Shown: piece after piece, positions 37,982 to 47,218 of the stretch
Numbering within the stretch: the first letter of the stretch is position 1
Layout: every line of letters begins with the position of its first letter
NCBI RefSeq assembly: GCF_026309355.1
Contig: NZ_JAPJZK010000001.1
Span: 2,562,501-2,626,500 of the forward strand
Length of the DNA stretch: 64,000 bases
Direction: 5' to 3'
Origin: Spartinivicinus marinus
Lineage (GTDB): Bacteria; Pseudomonadota; Gammaproteobacteria; Pseudomonadales; Zooshikellaceae
Program-made: the position numbers and the translations under genes
Notes under the pieces: generated by a model
What the model saw: only the letters and a program-made list of their open reading frames with translations
Database searches by the model: none
Told to the model about the DNA's origin: nothing

Positions 37982-38839
37982 TTATTGATTAAGAAATAAC
38001 TTATGTGAGAACTGTTTATGTCTTAAGGCTGCAGAATCATCTAGCCAGTACTCATAGAAAGCAAGATACTCAGGGGTGTGTCGATATTTTGTTAGAATTT
38101 GATTAATCTTATCCATGACCTTATAGCCCCATTTATTTTTTGAACAAGCCATGTAAGTCTTAGAATATAAAGGCATCTCTTTAACAGGGAAAAAATGAAT
38201 AGCATTTTCATACCCATGCTTGCGGGCAAAGAACTTAGCTTCTACTGGGAAACCGATGATATAGTCCAAGTGATCTGCCATAAGCATTTGAAATAGACCA
38301 CTAAAAACATCGAGTCCAACTCTTTCTATAATTGTTTTTTTCCCTTTATACTTTTCGAGAGCTTGCTGAATGCCGCCTGCGTAGTTCCTTCCTTTGGCAA
38401 TACCCACGTTAAAACGACTTCTTTCCATTAATTTATCAATAGATATATAGCCGTTTTCATCAAGATAAGGAGCGAAATCAACGAGTCTTTCTTTTTTAAA
38501 AACAACGCCATTTGGTAAAACTAATAACCGTGGAATTGAATATAGGATAAACTGTTCTCGCTCTTTACTTTTAAAAAGCCCAACAGTACAACCGTTTCTT
38601 ACTTTTAAGTCATGAACAATTCTAGAATAATTGGCCGTAACAAATTGATGTTGAAATTCTGGTAACTGTTTTACCATAAACTTCTCAGTTTGGTCATTGT
38701 ATCCTTTACCTTTGTCAGGGCCTTTAGGTATTGAGCCTGGAGGGAAGTCAGCATGATACCAAGTAATAGTGTCACTCTTTAGCATCGCAGGCAGGCAACC
38801 CAGCAAGAGCATAACAATAACGGTCAATAGTTGCCTCAT
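37982..38839 (-). CDS. Periplasmic solute-binding-like protein (TIGR02285-type)
   Basis: 285 aa. A signal peptide is followed by an SBP family 3 fold of the TIGR02285 kind: ITWYHADFPPGSIPKG at the mature start, CTVGLFKSKEREQFILYS, and GLFQMLMADHLDYIIGFPVEA. No ABC permease or ATPase gene is adjacent. Proteins of this type are often orphans or sensor inputs. The ligand is unknown. Confidence 0.75.
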   Translation of the reverse strand: MRQLLTVIVMLLLGCLPAMLKSDTITWYHADFPPGSIPKGPDKGKGYNDQTEKFMVKQLPEFQHQFVTANYSRIVHDLKVRNGCTVGLFKSKEREQFILYSIPRLLVLPNGVVFKKERLVDFAPYLDENGYISIDKLMERSRFNVGIAKGRNYAGGIQQALEKYKGKKTIIERVGLDVFSGLFQMLMADHLDYIIGFPVEAKFFARKHGYENAIHFFPVKEMPLYSKTYMACSKNKWGYKVMDKINQILTKYRHTPEYLAFYEYWLDDSAALRHKQFSHKLFLNQ

Positions 38840-39268
38840 AGTTATGTAACAGCTTTAAAGTTATCAGTCTTCTAAATACCATGAAATATAGACCATAATG
38901 ATAGTCATCACCTGCTCACAGCCCTACCTTGGCCTGATTAATGATCTCGTAATAATGTGAACACTTTGAAGTTCTACTGCTTCTGCTGTCCCATTAGTCG
39001 GGAAATTTACTACATCATTACTGTCTTCTTGATGCATAATCTTGCTGTATTAGGAGTGAGCGTTATAAGTCTTTGGAAGTACTTTATTTCAATCAAAGTG
39101 TTGTTTTTTTGAGCTACTTTGAGTAGTCTTTTGTTATGGTTGATGGGGTCTCCGGCGAGAGTTTTACTTTTGCCGTAGGCCCTTTTAACCGCCATCTGAT
39201 TAGTACTTCACATGCAAGGTAAGGTAATAGGTTGGAGAAAAGCGACAAACTTTCTTCACTCTTAACGT
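38840..39268. other. Gene-free gap between two minus-strand genes
   Basis: About 430 bases. The only frame, 61 codons on the minus strand (39010-39195), has no ribosome-binding site and no recognisable pattern. I see no terminator or RNA gene. Confidence 0.5.
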
Positions 39269-40543
39269 CTACAGTTTTTTGAGATCAACAGGCTTTGCCA
39301 GCCACTCTCGTCCTTTTAGCATCCCATGCCAATAAACAGCTGGAAGAACTCTATGCTTTAGATGCCAGGCCAGACGACTGGGTTGAGTTCCTTCGTTAAG
39401 CCAACTGGGAAATGTAGGTGACACCTTACCTCCATATAAAAACTCAGCCAGGACGATTTTGCCTTTTTCTACTGTTAATGGGCATGAGCCATAGCCATTA
39501 TAAGCAACACTAGGGTTATTGCCATTTAGGCAATGAGTAACATTTTCAGCTACCACGGGAGCTTGTTTACGAGCAGCTGCAGCAGTTTTTGCGTTAGGAG
39601 TAGAGCAGACATCACCCACTCCAAAGATGTTTTGATATTGAGTGTGTTGCAACGTATCTGGATGAACATTTAACCAGCCATTGTTATCAGCTAATGGGCT
39701 ATGACGGATAAAGTCTGGTGCTAGTTGAGGAGGGCACACATGTAAAAGGTCGAAAGGCTTTTCGATAGTGTCTTGTGAACCTTCAGAATCCGTTAGAGTA
39801 AAAATGGCTATTTTATTGTTAGCGTCTATAGCTGTTAAATTATGTTTATAAAAAATGTTTGCAGAATATTTACGGATATATTGCATTAATGCTGGCACAT
39901 ACTCTTTTACACCAAACAAGCTGTCACCAGCATTATAAAAATTTAGTTGAATATTATGTAGCCTATTATTTTTAAGCCAATAATCAGCAGATAAATACAG
40001 TGCTTTTTGAGGAGCACCCGCACATTTAATGGGTAAAGCTGGTTGAGTAAAAATGGCTTTCCCAGATTTTAACTGGGTAACCAGTTGCCATGTATAAGGT
40101 GCTAGCTCAAATGAGTAATTAGAAGTAATTCCTTGCCTACCAAGTGCTTGTGGCAACCCCTCAATAGCTGCCCAGTCTAGCTTGATGCCTGCAGCAACAA
40201 TCAAGGCTTGGTAGCTAATAGCTTGATTATTTGAAAGAATAACTTGGCTTTGTTCTGGTTTAAAATATTTAACCGCGTGCTTTATCCAGTTAGCTTTTTT
40301 GGGAATGACATCAGCCATTGGCTTCACTGTTTGCTTGGCTTTAAATACTCCAGCGCCAACAAGTGTCCAGCCTGGTTGGTAATAATGGCAATTAGCCGGA
40401 TCAATAATAACGATATTTAAGTCAGGTTCGCGATTTAATAAGCTGGCAGTAGTTGCTATACCGGCAGCACCGCCACCCACAACAACGACATCATAATGAG
40501 AGGTTTTATTTTCTATAGTTGAATTAGATGTATGGAGATTCAT
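39269..40543 (-). CDS. sqr: Sulfide:quinone oxidoreductase-like flavoprotein
   Basis: 424 aa. SQRs oxidise sulfide to sulfane sulfur and reduce quinone at the membrane. The FAD-binding motif is VVVGGGAAGIA (21-30). The redox cysteines match the type II (mitochondrial-like) pattern: Cys174 in PIKCAGAPQK and Cys354 in GYGSCPLTVEKGK. The second FAD-contact motif is IFGVGDVC near 306-313. The conserved N-terminal DPANCHYYQPGWTLVGAG also fits. AAGGAA precedes the ATG. Neighbours are not sulfur genes, so it probably works in sulfide detoxification. Confidence 0.88.
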   Translation of the reverse strand: MNLHTSNSTIENKTSHYDVVVVGGGAAGIATTASLLNREPDLNIVIIDPANCHYYQPGWTLVGAGVFKAKQTVKPMADVIPKKANWIKHAVKYFKPEQSQVILSNNQAISYQALIVAAGIKLDWAAIEGLPQALGRQGITSNYSFELAPYTWQLVTQLKSGKAIFTQPALPIKCAGAPQKALYLSADYWLKNNRLHNIQLNFYNAGDSLFGVKEYVPALMQYIRKYSANIFYKHNLTAIDANNKIAIFTLTDSEGSQDTIEKPFDLLHVCPPQLAPDFIRHSPLADNNGWLNVHPDTLQHTQYQNIFGVGDVCSTPNAKTAAAARKQAPVVAENVTHCLNGNNPSVAYNGYGSCPLTVEKGKIVLAEFLYGGKVSPTFPSWLNEGTQPSRLAWHLKHRVLPAVYWHGMLKGREWLAKPVDLKKL

Positions 40544-40608
40544 AAAGCATTCCTTTGCTATCGATCCTACGCTTTGGATATATGTATTTAAAAAATTAAG
40601 TGAAAATA

Positions 40609-41325
40609 TTAGTTATCAATGTCTGCTAATTGTTGTTCAGTCCATGCATGTAACTCATTACTCAATTGTTTATGGTTTTTATCAGTGGTATCAATTGGCT
40701 GGCCGATGACGACTGTAATGGTTCCTGGGTTTTTCAGCCATTGATAGCTAGGCCAGACTTTGCCTGCATTATGAGCTACAGGTACAATCTGTTTAGCTGC
40801 GTTGATGGCTAATGCTGCACCACCAGAAGAGTATTTGCCTAATTTACCATAGGGTTTACGGGTACCTTCAGGAAAAATTAATATCCAGTTGCCTTTTTGT
40901 AATAGAGTTGTGCCTTTACTAATAATAGTTTTTAAAGAGCCGCGAACATCCTTTCGATTGATAGCAATGGGATTTAGCAATCGAAAGGTCCAGCCAAAAA
41001 AGGGTATGGCTAATAACTCTCGTTTGATGACCTGAGTTTGTGGGGTAAAAATCGTTTGTAGAAAAAACGTTTCCCAGGCGCTTTGATGGTTACTAATAAT
41101 AACGCCTGGCGAATCAGGAATATTTTCTGCACCAATCACTTGATAGTTAACACCACATAGGTGTTTGGATAAAAATAAGGCAGTGTGACACCAAGGTTTG
41201 ACGATAACCCGATGACGTCGATTGGCGGGTAATAGTGGTAAGCTGACACAACAGAAAATAAACCAGAACATAGTCCAGGTGCTTAATAATGAATAAAATA
41301 GTCCTGTATTAATAATCCTCAGCAT
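40609..41325 (-). CDS. plsC: 1-acyl-sn-glycerol-3-phosphate acyltransferase
   Basis: 238 aa. It makes phosphatidic acid from lysophosphatidic acid. An N-terminal membrane helix (about 7-30) is followed by motif I in SNHQSAWETFF (H-x4-E), LLNPIAINRKD and motif III FPEGTR. The length is typical. It follows gmhB by ten bases in the glyQ-glyS-gmhB-plsC order known in Pseudomonas and relatives. Confidence 0.92.
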   Translation of the reverse strand: MLRIINTGLFYSLLSTWTMFWFIFCCVSLPLLPANRRHRVIVKPWCHTALFLSKHLCGVNYQVIGAENIPDSPGVIISNHQSAWETFFLQTIFTPQTQVIKRELLAIPFFGWTFRLLNPIAINRKDVRGSLKTIISKGTTLLQKGNWILIFPEGTRKPYGKLGKYSSGGAALAINAAKQIVPVAHNAGKVWPSYQWLKNPGTITVVIGQPIDTTDKNHKQLSNELHAWTEQQLADIDN

Positions 41326-41335
41326 TCAAACAGCC

Positions 41336-41887
41336 TTATTTATATTGAACTTGTTTTAGTAAAGCACTGGTAAACTCTGCAAGGTTTTTATACACCGGCA
41401 CATCATAAGACAGTTCAGCTAATTTTTTTAGCGTATTTTGCCCTTTTCCTGTTGTTACCAATGCAGGCTTGCAACCAGCAGCAGCTGCTGCTTGCAGATC
41501 TCTTAATGAGTCACCCACTACCCAAGTATCTTGTGGAGTAAATTGAAGTTGTTGCTTTAGTTGATAGATAAGGCCTGGTTTTGGCTTTCTACACACACAG
41601 TTATCATCTGGACCATGGGGGCAATAAGCAATGGCTGTAATTGAACCTCCTGCTTGGTTTACTAACTGCTCCATTTTGTTATGCATGGCGGTTAGGGTTT
41701 CAAGAGTGAAATAGCCCCTCGCAATGCCTGACTGGTTAGTTGCTATAGCTACTTGAAACCCAGCCTTACATAGCTCTGCTATAGCTTCAATGCTACCGGA
41801 AATAGGCAGCCACTCCTCTGGAGATTTTACAAAGGCATCGGAGTCTTGGTTGATTACACCATCGCGATCAAGAATGACTAAAGGCAT
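41336..41887 (-). CDS. gmhB: D-glycero-beta-D-manno-heptose-1,7-bisphosphate 7-phosphatase
   Basis: 183 aa, HAD superfamily; it provides a heptose step of lipopolysaccharide core synthesis. The nucleophile motif is LDRDGVINQDSDAF (6-19). Motif II is ATNQSGIARGYF. The zinc-binding loop is CPHGPDDNCVCRKPKPG (about 98-114). Motif IV is VVGDSLRDLQAAAAAG. It lies between glyS and plsC, a conserved position. About 215 gene-free bases with nested hairpins separate it from glyS. Confidence 0.94.
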   Translation of the reverse strand: MPLVILDRDGVINQDSDAFVKSPEEWLPISGSIEAIAELCKAGFQVAIATNQSGIARGYFTLETLTAMHNKMEQLVNQAGGSITAIAYCPHGPDDNCVCRKPKPGLIYQLKQQLQFTPQDTWVVGDSLRDLQAAAAAGCKPALVTTGKGQNTLKKLAELSYDVPVYKNLAEFTSALLKQVQYK

Positions 41888-42004
41888 TTATTTAATCCTG
41901 GCGCAGTTTTATACACCTTTCATTGAGAGTATATTTTTCTACGCATTTACTACTAAAACTAAGTTCCTACTTCTTATGAAGCTGCCGCAACAGGTATTTT
42001 TAGT

Positions 42005-42097
42005 TCCCTCTCCCAGAGGAAGAGAGGCTCACTAGCTATTGCATAGTGAGCGATAGCGTTCTTAACTCTTATAAGAGCGCTATCCGGAGCAGGGAGA
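42005..42097. repeat. Nested hairpins in the glyS-gmhB gap
   Basis: CTCACTA (42028-42034) pairs with TAGTGAG (42044-42050) and GATAGCG (42052-42058) with CGCTATC (42078-42084). CCCTCTCC and GGAGCAGGGA sit outside these. The cloverleaf-like layout and the CCCTCTCC start are typical of dispersed intergenic repeats or an RNA processing site between the two genes. Confidence 0.55.
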
Positions 42098-42102
42098 TGG
42101 CA

Positions 42103-44193
42103 TTAAGAAGTCTGCAACAATGAAATATCCGCTACCTTCAAAAACAAGTCTCGTAGCTGTTGCAGCAATGCATAACGGTTTTGTCTGACTGCTGTATCAT
42201 CCACATTAACCAGCACTTGATCAAAGAAGTTATCCACATTTTCTTTTAGTTGAGCAAGTAACTCTAATGCTAAAGTATATTGACGGTGCTCAAATAGAGG
42301 AGTCACTTCTTGTGTCATTTGTGCCACTTGTTTAGCCAAGGTTTTCTCTGCATCTTCTACCAACAGGCCATCATCAACAGAGGCTGGGATATCAGTGTCA
42401 CCTTGTTTGGCTAAGATATTGGATACCCGTTTGTTCGCGGCGGCCAAGGCTTCTGCTTCAGGTAGTTGGCGGAAATGTTCAACTGCTTTAACACGTTGAT
42501 CGAAGTCCAGAGGTTGTACTGGGCGTAAAGCTTTAACAGCCATGAATACTTCAACAGGTAGTCCTTCATCCTGATACCAGGCTCGGAATCTTTCTAAAAT
42601 GAAGTCCAGTACGGTATTAGCAAGTGATTCAACAGCATCAAGCTTTACACCTGCTGCTTGATAGGCATTAATCGATTCTTCTATGCAGGCTTTTATATCC
42701 AATGACAGCTCATTGGTTACCACAATTCTTAAAACACCTAACGCAGCACGGCGTAATGCAAATGGGTCTTTTGTACCTGATGGTGGTTGGCCAATACCAA
42801 AGATACCAACCAGCGTATCAACTTTATCTGCAATGGAAACAGCAGAGCCTGTTAGGGTTGTAGGGACCTGATCACCAGAAAACCTTGGCATATATTGTTC
42901 ATCAAGTGCTGCTGCCACTTCTGGATTTTCATCATCATGCTCAGCGTAATAGCGACCCATGATGCCTTGCAGCTCAGGAAACTCAAGCACCATGTCAGTG
43001 ACTAGGTCTGACTTAGCTAACTCTCCTGCACGCTTAGCTTGATTGGCATCACCACCAATTTGTTCGGCAATATGGCCTGCTAGTTGGCTGATTCGTGTCG
43101 TTTTATCGTAAATACTGCCTAACCTGGCTTGGAAAATGATAGCTTTTAGCTGCTCTCGCCGGTTGACCAGACTCGTTTTCTTATCTGTTTCGTAGAAAAA
43201 TGCTGCGTCTGCCAGACGTGGTCTGATAACCCGTTCATTACCGGTTATAACTGTTTGAGGGTGAGTGCTCTCGATGTTGCTAACAGTAATAAAGTAGTTA
43301 ACCAGCTTGCCTGCATTATCTACTACATGAAAATACTTTTGGTGTTCTTTCATGGAGGAGATCAGTGCCTCGGCAGGCACTTCTAAAAAGGCTTTATCAA
43401 ACTTGCCGGTTAAAGCAACAGGCCACTCAACCAACGCAGTGACTTCATCAAGTAAATCTTCATCTATGACAGCTCTACAGTTTACTGCTTCAGCTTGTTG
43501 TTCTACCTGCTGCTTAATTTGTTGTTGGCGTTCTATGAAGCAGGCAATCACTTTTCCTTGCTTGTTTAGTTGTCGGGTATAACTTTTAGGGCTCTCGATA
43601 CTGATTGGTTCGTTATGATGGAAGCGGTGGCCATAACTGACTCTATCTGCTTCAACTCCTAAAATGCTACAAGGAACAACATGACTACCAAATAAAACTG
43701 TTAGCCATTGCACGGGGCGTACAAATTCTTCACGGCTGCTACCCCAACGCATTCGCTTAGGTATTGGCAGGTTGTTCACAGACTTATCCACAACCTCTGG
43801 AAGCAGTTGAACAGTCTCTTTTCCGGGCTCAATTGAGCGGTAAACCAGCCAGGCATTTTTACCTTGCTCAAGTGTCTCTAGCTCAGACACTGCAACGCCG
43901 CAAGAGCGAGCGAAACCCTCAGCTGCTTTAGTGGGATTGCCTGATTTATCAAAAGCTGCTTTAAGCCCTGGGCCTTTCCTTTCAATGGTGCGATCAGGCT
44001 GTTTATCCACAAGTCCTGTAATTAACACAGCAAGCCGGCGAGGAGTAGCAAACCACTCACTGTTGTCGAATGTTAGCTGGGCATCTTCCAGCTCTTTGGT
44101 TATACCATCAGCTAAGGCAGAGGCGAGTTGCTTAAGCGCTTTTGGAGGTAATTCTTCTGTACCAACTTCAACCAGAAAGTCTTGGCTTGCCAT
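42103..44193 (-). CDS. glyS: Glycyl-tRNA synthetase beta subunit
   Basis: 696 aa. With GlyQ it forms the tetrameric bacterial glycyl-tRNA synthetase. The N-terminal pattern is DFLVEVGTEELPPKALK, then GNERVIRPRLADAAFFYETDKK, a HD-like domain (MGRYYAEHDDENPEVAAALDEQYMPR) and an anticodon-binding C-terminus. The length is normal. The ATG overlaps the glyQ stop by one base (TAATG), so translation is coupled. Three perfect DnaA-box 9-mers lie inside (42230, 43784, 44003). Confidence 0.97.
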   Translation of the reverse strand: MASQDFLVEVGTEELPPKALKQLASALADGITKELEDAQLTFDNSEWFATPRRLAVLITGLVDKQPDRTIERKGPGLKAAFDKSGNPTKAAEGFARSCGVAVSELETLEQGKNAWLVYRSIEPGKETVQLLPEVVDKSVNNLPIPKRMRWGSSREEFVRPVQWLTVLFGSHVVPCSILGVEADRVSYGHRFHHNEPISIESPKSYTRQLNKQGKVIACFIERQQQIKQQVEQQAEAVNCRAVIDEDLLDEVTALVEWPVALTGKFDKAFLEVPAEALISSMKEHQKYFHVVDNAGKLVNYFITVSNIESTHPQTVITGNERVIRPRLADAAFFYETDKKTSLVNRREQLKAIIFQARLGSIYDKTTRISQLAGHIAEQIGGDANQAKRAGELAKSDLVTDMVLEFPELQGIMGRYYAEHDDENPEVAAALDEQYMPRFSGDQVPTTLTGSAVSIADKVDTLVGIFGIGQPPSGTKDPFALRRAALGVLRIVVTNELSLDIKACIEESINAYQAAGVKLDAVESLANTVLDFILERFRAWYQDEGLPVEVFMAVKALRPVQPLDFDQRVKAVEHFRQLPEAEALAAANKRVSNILAKQGDTDIPASVDDGLLVEDAEKTLAKQVAQMTQEVTPLFEHRQYTLALELLAQLKENVDNFFDQVLVNVDDTAVRQNRYALLQQLRDLFLKVADISLLQTS

Positions 44194-45146
44194 TATTTCT
44201 GCTCCTCTGTCAGTTTCGCCATAACCTCAGCTTTTATCTCTGGATCAGCCAGAGGAAAGCCAAGCCGCTTTCTTGCATCAAAATAGGCTCTAGCTACCTC
44301 ACGTGCCAGGGTGCGCACTCGCAAGATATAACGTTGACGCTCAGTAACCGAAATTGCGTGGCGAGCATCCAGTAAGTTAAAGGTATGGGAGGCTTTTAAC
44401 ACAAACTCATAAGCGGGTAGAGGTAAGTTGTCTTCAATCATCCGCTTGCTTTCTGCTTCATAAAAGTCGAAGTGTTGGAATAGGGTGGCTGTGTCGGCTT
44501 TTTCAAAGTTGTAGGTCGACATCTCAACTTCGTTTTGCAGGAACACATCGCCATAAGTAACTTTACCCAGAGGACCGTCGGTCCAAACCAGGTCATAGAC
44601 TCTATCTACGTTCTGAATATACATAGCAAGACGTTCTAACCCATAGGTGATTTCACCAGTAACGGGGTAGCACTCGATACCACCTGCTTGTTGGAAGTAG
44701 GTGAACTGAGAAATCTCCATGCCGTTTAACCAAACTTCCCAGCCAAGGCCCCAGGCTCCCAGAGTAGGGGACTCCCAGTTATCTTCAACAAAGCGAATAT
44801 CATGGATATTGCTATCAACACCAATTGCATTTAGGGAGCCAAGGTAAAGCGCTTGGAAATTTTTAGGTGAAGGTTTAATCACCACTTGAAATTGATAGTA
44901 ATGTTGTAGACGGTTAGGGTTTTGGCCATAACGGCCATCGGTCGGCCTGCGGCTAGGTTGTACATAAGCCGCACTCCAGCGTTCTGGGCCAATTGAGCGC
45001 AAAAAGGTGGCAGGATGGAAGGTACCGGCCCCCACTTCCATATCCAATGGTTGAAGAACGACACAACCTTGCTTGGCCCAATAGTCCTGCAGTGCAAGAA
45101 TAAGTCCCTGAAAGGTACTTATGTCTGGCGTATTTTCTGTAGTCAC
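44193..45146 (-). CDS. glyQ: Glycyl-tRNA synthetase alpha subunit
   Basis: 317 aa. The catalytic class II subunit. It has [40 protein letters not shown] at the start and the class II motif [26 protein letters not shown] start at 45146 has GAGGTGG upstream. Length and sequence are typical. It is the first gene of glyQ-glyS-gmhB-plsC. Confidence 0.97.
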   Translation of the reverse strand: MTTENTPDISTFQGLILALQDYWAKQGCVVLQPLDMEVGAGTFHPATFLRSIGPERWSAAYVQPSRRPTDGRYGQNPNRLQHYYQFQVVIKPSPKNFQALYLGSLNAIGVDSNIHDIRFVEDNWESPTLGAWGLGWEVWLNGMEISQFTYFQQAGGIECYPVTGEITYGLERLAMYIQNVDRVYDLVWTDGPLGKVTYGDVFLQNEVEMSTYNFEKADTATLFQHFDFYEAESKRMIEDNLPLPAYEFVLKASHTFNLLDARHAISVTERQRYILRVRTLAREVARAYFDARKRLGFPLADPEIKAEVMAKLTEEQK

Positions 45147-45340
45147 AATGCCACCTCAAATAAGCACGCTATAAATAATCGAAAAAATGAGCAGAATTAT
45201 AACCCGAATATTTCATCAAAACACGAAATAACAGGGTAGTTTGGTTAAAAAACAGGTGTAGTAGAAGAGTTATGGGTATTCAACAGAGCCTCTCATTAAC
45301 TGAGAAGCTCAAGAAATAACCAATAAGAGAGATGTAATAG

Positions 45341-45781
45341 TTACTGGCAAATATACTGTAGTATTTCAACAACCTGTTCAGGGGTTTCAGTAACTGCGAG
45401 CGCTTGGGCATCTACTTCTTTCAGGGGATGAGTGAGTTCTGGTGAGTGGATAACAATCAGTGACTTGCCTAGTGCCACTGCTTGCCCTGCATCAAATGCT
45501 GCATTCCATTGCTTATATTTTTCACCAAATCTAACAACAACAATATCTGCATTCCCCAATAGTTTATTAGTGCGAATAGCATTGATTTTGCTGGCCTTAT
45601 GGTCTTTCCAAAACGGTTTATCCTCTCCCCCTAAAATTTGGCTTCCGACTTCATCGCTGGCTTCATGATCTGTAACTGGACTCACTAAAGTAACAGAAAG
45701 GTTATGTTCTTTAACGGCATCTTTAATTTTATCACGCCAGTCGGTGTGTATTTCACCAGATAAATAGACAATATAATTCAT
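45341..45781 (-). CDS. ytoQ: YtoQ-family protein
   Basis: 146 aa, the YtoQ family (nucleoside-2-deoxyribosyltransferase-like fold): YIVYLSGEIHTDWRDKI at the start, VTDHEASDEVGSQILG, INAIRTNKLLGNADIVVVRFGEKYKQWNAAFDAGQAVALGK, and VIHSPELTHPLKEVDAQA. The start ATG is at 45781. The enzymatic role is not established. It stands alone. Confidence 0.88.
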   Translation of the reverse strand: MNYIVYLSGEIHTDWRDKIKDAVKEHNLSVTLVSPVTDHEASDEVGSQILGGEDKPFWKDHKASKINAIRTNKLLGNADIVVVRFGEKYKQWNAAFDAGQAVALGKSLIVIHSPELTHPLKEVDAQALAVTETPEQVVEILQYICQ

Positions 45782-45939
45782 AACATCTCCCGTTACTGAT
45801 AGGCTGAATTTAAAATCAAAACTGCATTTAGGGCAGCTTAGTTTAACTTAAGTGATTTTAATGCGATAAGGCATTCTACAATCATTAAGTTATAAATTTG
45901 TAATAAAAATGCTATATATTCTTCATAGATGATTTCTAG

Positions 45940-45998
45940 GTAGGGTTTCATCACTTGATTGTCGAACCTAGAAACCATTCGTATTGGATATATTAAGG
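45940..45998. repeat. Dispersed intergenic repeat (copy B) with hairpin
   Basis: It matches 5387-5445 in the opposite orientation, with the same ordered blocks (CGAATGGTTT, TAGGT, ATCAAGTGA, GAAAC). In this copy the ends ACCTAGAAA and TTTCTAGGT pair as a 9-bp stem, so the element can fold as a hairpin. It lies in the 252-base gap between ytoQ and the Usp gene. Confidence 0.6.
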
Positions 45999-46033
45999 TA
46001 ACTATTTAATGCTTAATTGAAAGTTTTCGACTG

Positions 46034-46975
46034 TTATTCAAATTTGTCAATTTTAAACCCGTCTGGTTTCACAGCTAATACAGAGCAACTGGTTTCACTT
46101 AAAACATTTTCTGCTGTATTTCCAATCACAAACCCCGCTAGGCCGGTGCGCCCTACAGTACCCATAACGATCATATCAATGTTGAGTTCTTCAGCAATGC
46201 GATGGATTTCTTCAGACGCTTTACCTTTTACTAAATGAGGGAATACTCCATCACGCTCTAACTGTTGAGTAATAATTAGATTATGTAGTGCTTTTTCATT
46301 TTCAGTACGTGTTTGAGTGAGTAGTTGGTCTATTTCATCCTCTGGCATATTAATAAATGGGCCTCTAAGGCGCTCTTCACCATAGAGGCTCCATACTTGC
46401 AAAATATGCAATTCAGCATCTTCCAGCTGACTAATATTGTCAGCATAGCTAAGTAATTTGTGGTTAAGTTTTACTCTGTCTGGGTCATCAAACTCAGAAT
46501 CAACCGCCACTAATACTTTATGAATTTTTCCAGGGTGTTTTTCATTGTCTACAATCAGCCAAACAGGAACAGGGCACTTTCTTAATAAGTGCAGGTCATC
46601 ACCAGTTAGTCGTCTTCGACTAAAGTTAACAAAAGGGTCGGCTAGCTTAATTACTAGATCAAAGCCTTGTTCTTGCACCATTTTTAAAATTTCAATATAG
46701 GATTTTCCCCAGCGAATCTCTGTAGTGACTGAGCGAACCTTTGCTTTTTCTGCTTGATCTTTGAAATCATTCAAAACTTCTTGCAACTGTTTGGTGAAAA
46801 GCACCTTTAGTTTGCTGAGCATGGTTTTTTCTGCAAAGCGGGTGATTGGGTCATCTACAGCGATAATAGATAACTTTGCATCATTAGCTAATGCTAACTC
46901 AATAGCTTTAATAAACTCATCACTGTTGTAATGGGTGTGAGTGATGGCAACAAGGATGTTAGTGAATTCCTTCAT
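46034..46975 (-). CDS. Tandem universal stress protein (UspE-like)
   Basis: 313 aa with two Usp domains. The first (about 1-145) starts FTNILVAITHTHYNSDEF; the second (about 155-310) starts IHKVLVAVDSEFDDPD and ends with the ATP-binding Usp motif MIVMGTVGRTGLAGFVIGNTAENVL (G-2x-G-9x-G-S/T). I chose the ATG at 46975, with AAGGAA upstream; the frame runs on to 47065 without a conserved domain. UspE-type proteins support stress survival and aggregation. Confidence 0.9.
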   Translation of the reverse strand: MKEFTNILVAITHTHYNSDEFIKAIELALANDAKLSIIAVDDPITRFAEKTMLSKLKVLFTKQLQEVLNDFKDQAEKAKVRSVTTEIRWGKSYIEILKMVQEQGFDLVIKLADPFVNFSRRRLTGDDLHLLRKCPVPVWLIVDNEKHPGKIHKVLVAVDSEFDDPDRVKLNHKLLSYADNISQLEDAELHILQVWSLYGEERLRGPFINMPEDEIDQLLTQTRTENEKALHNLIITQQLERDGVFPHLVKGKASEEIHRIAEELNIDMIVMGTVGRTGLAGFVIGNTAENVLSETSCSVLAVKPDGFKIDKFE

Positions 46976-47218
46976 TAGTGGTTCCTTGCAAGTAGCGTGA
47001 TGAATTAATGTTTTTTTAGTATATCTGACTATGAATAGGGATGTAGCAAAAATCAACAAATTCAATATAGAGAAGACTACTAAATAGTTTAAGAAACTAA
47101 TATATTGCTGTTAAGTTTCAATAATTTTATATTTTCCTGTTAACAAATCTTATTCATGAACACTATATAACTATTTGCCTAATTGATATAAAGTGATATT
47201 TTTTATTTGGATTATGTC

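Noticed and set aside
39010-39195. 61-codon minus-strand frame
   Set aside because: No ribosome-binding site, no conserved pattern and no neighbour that needs it.
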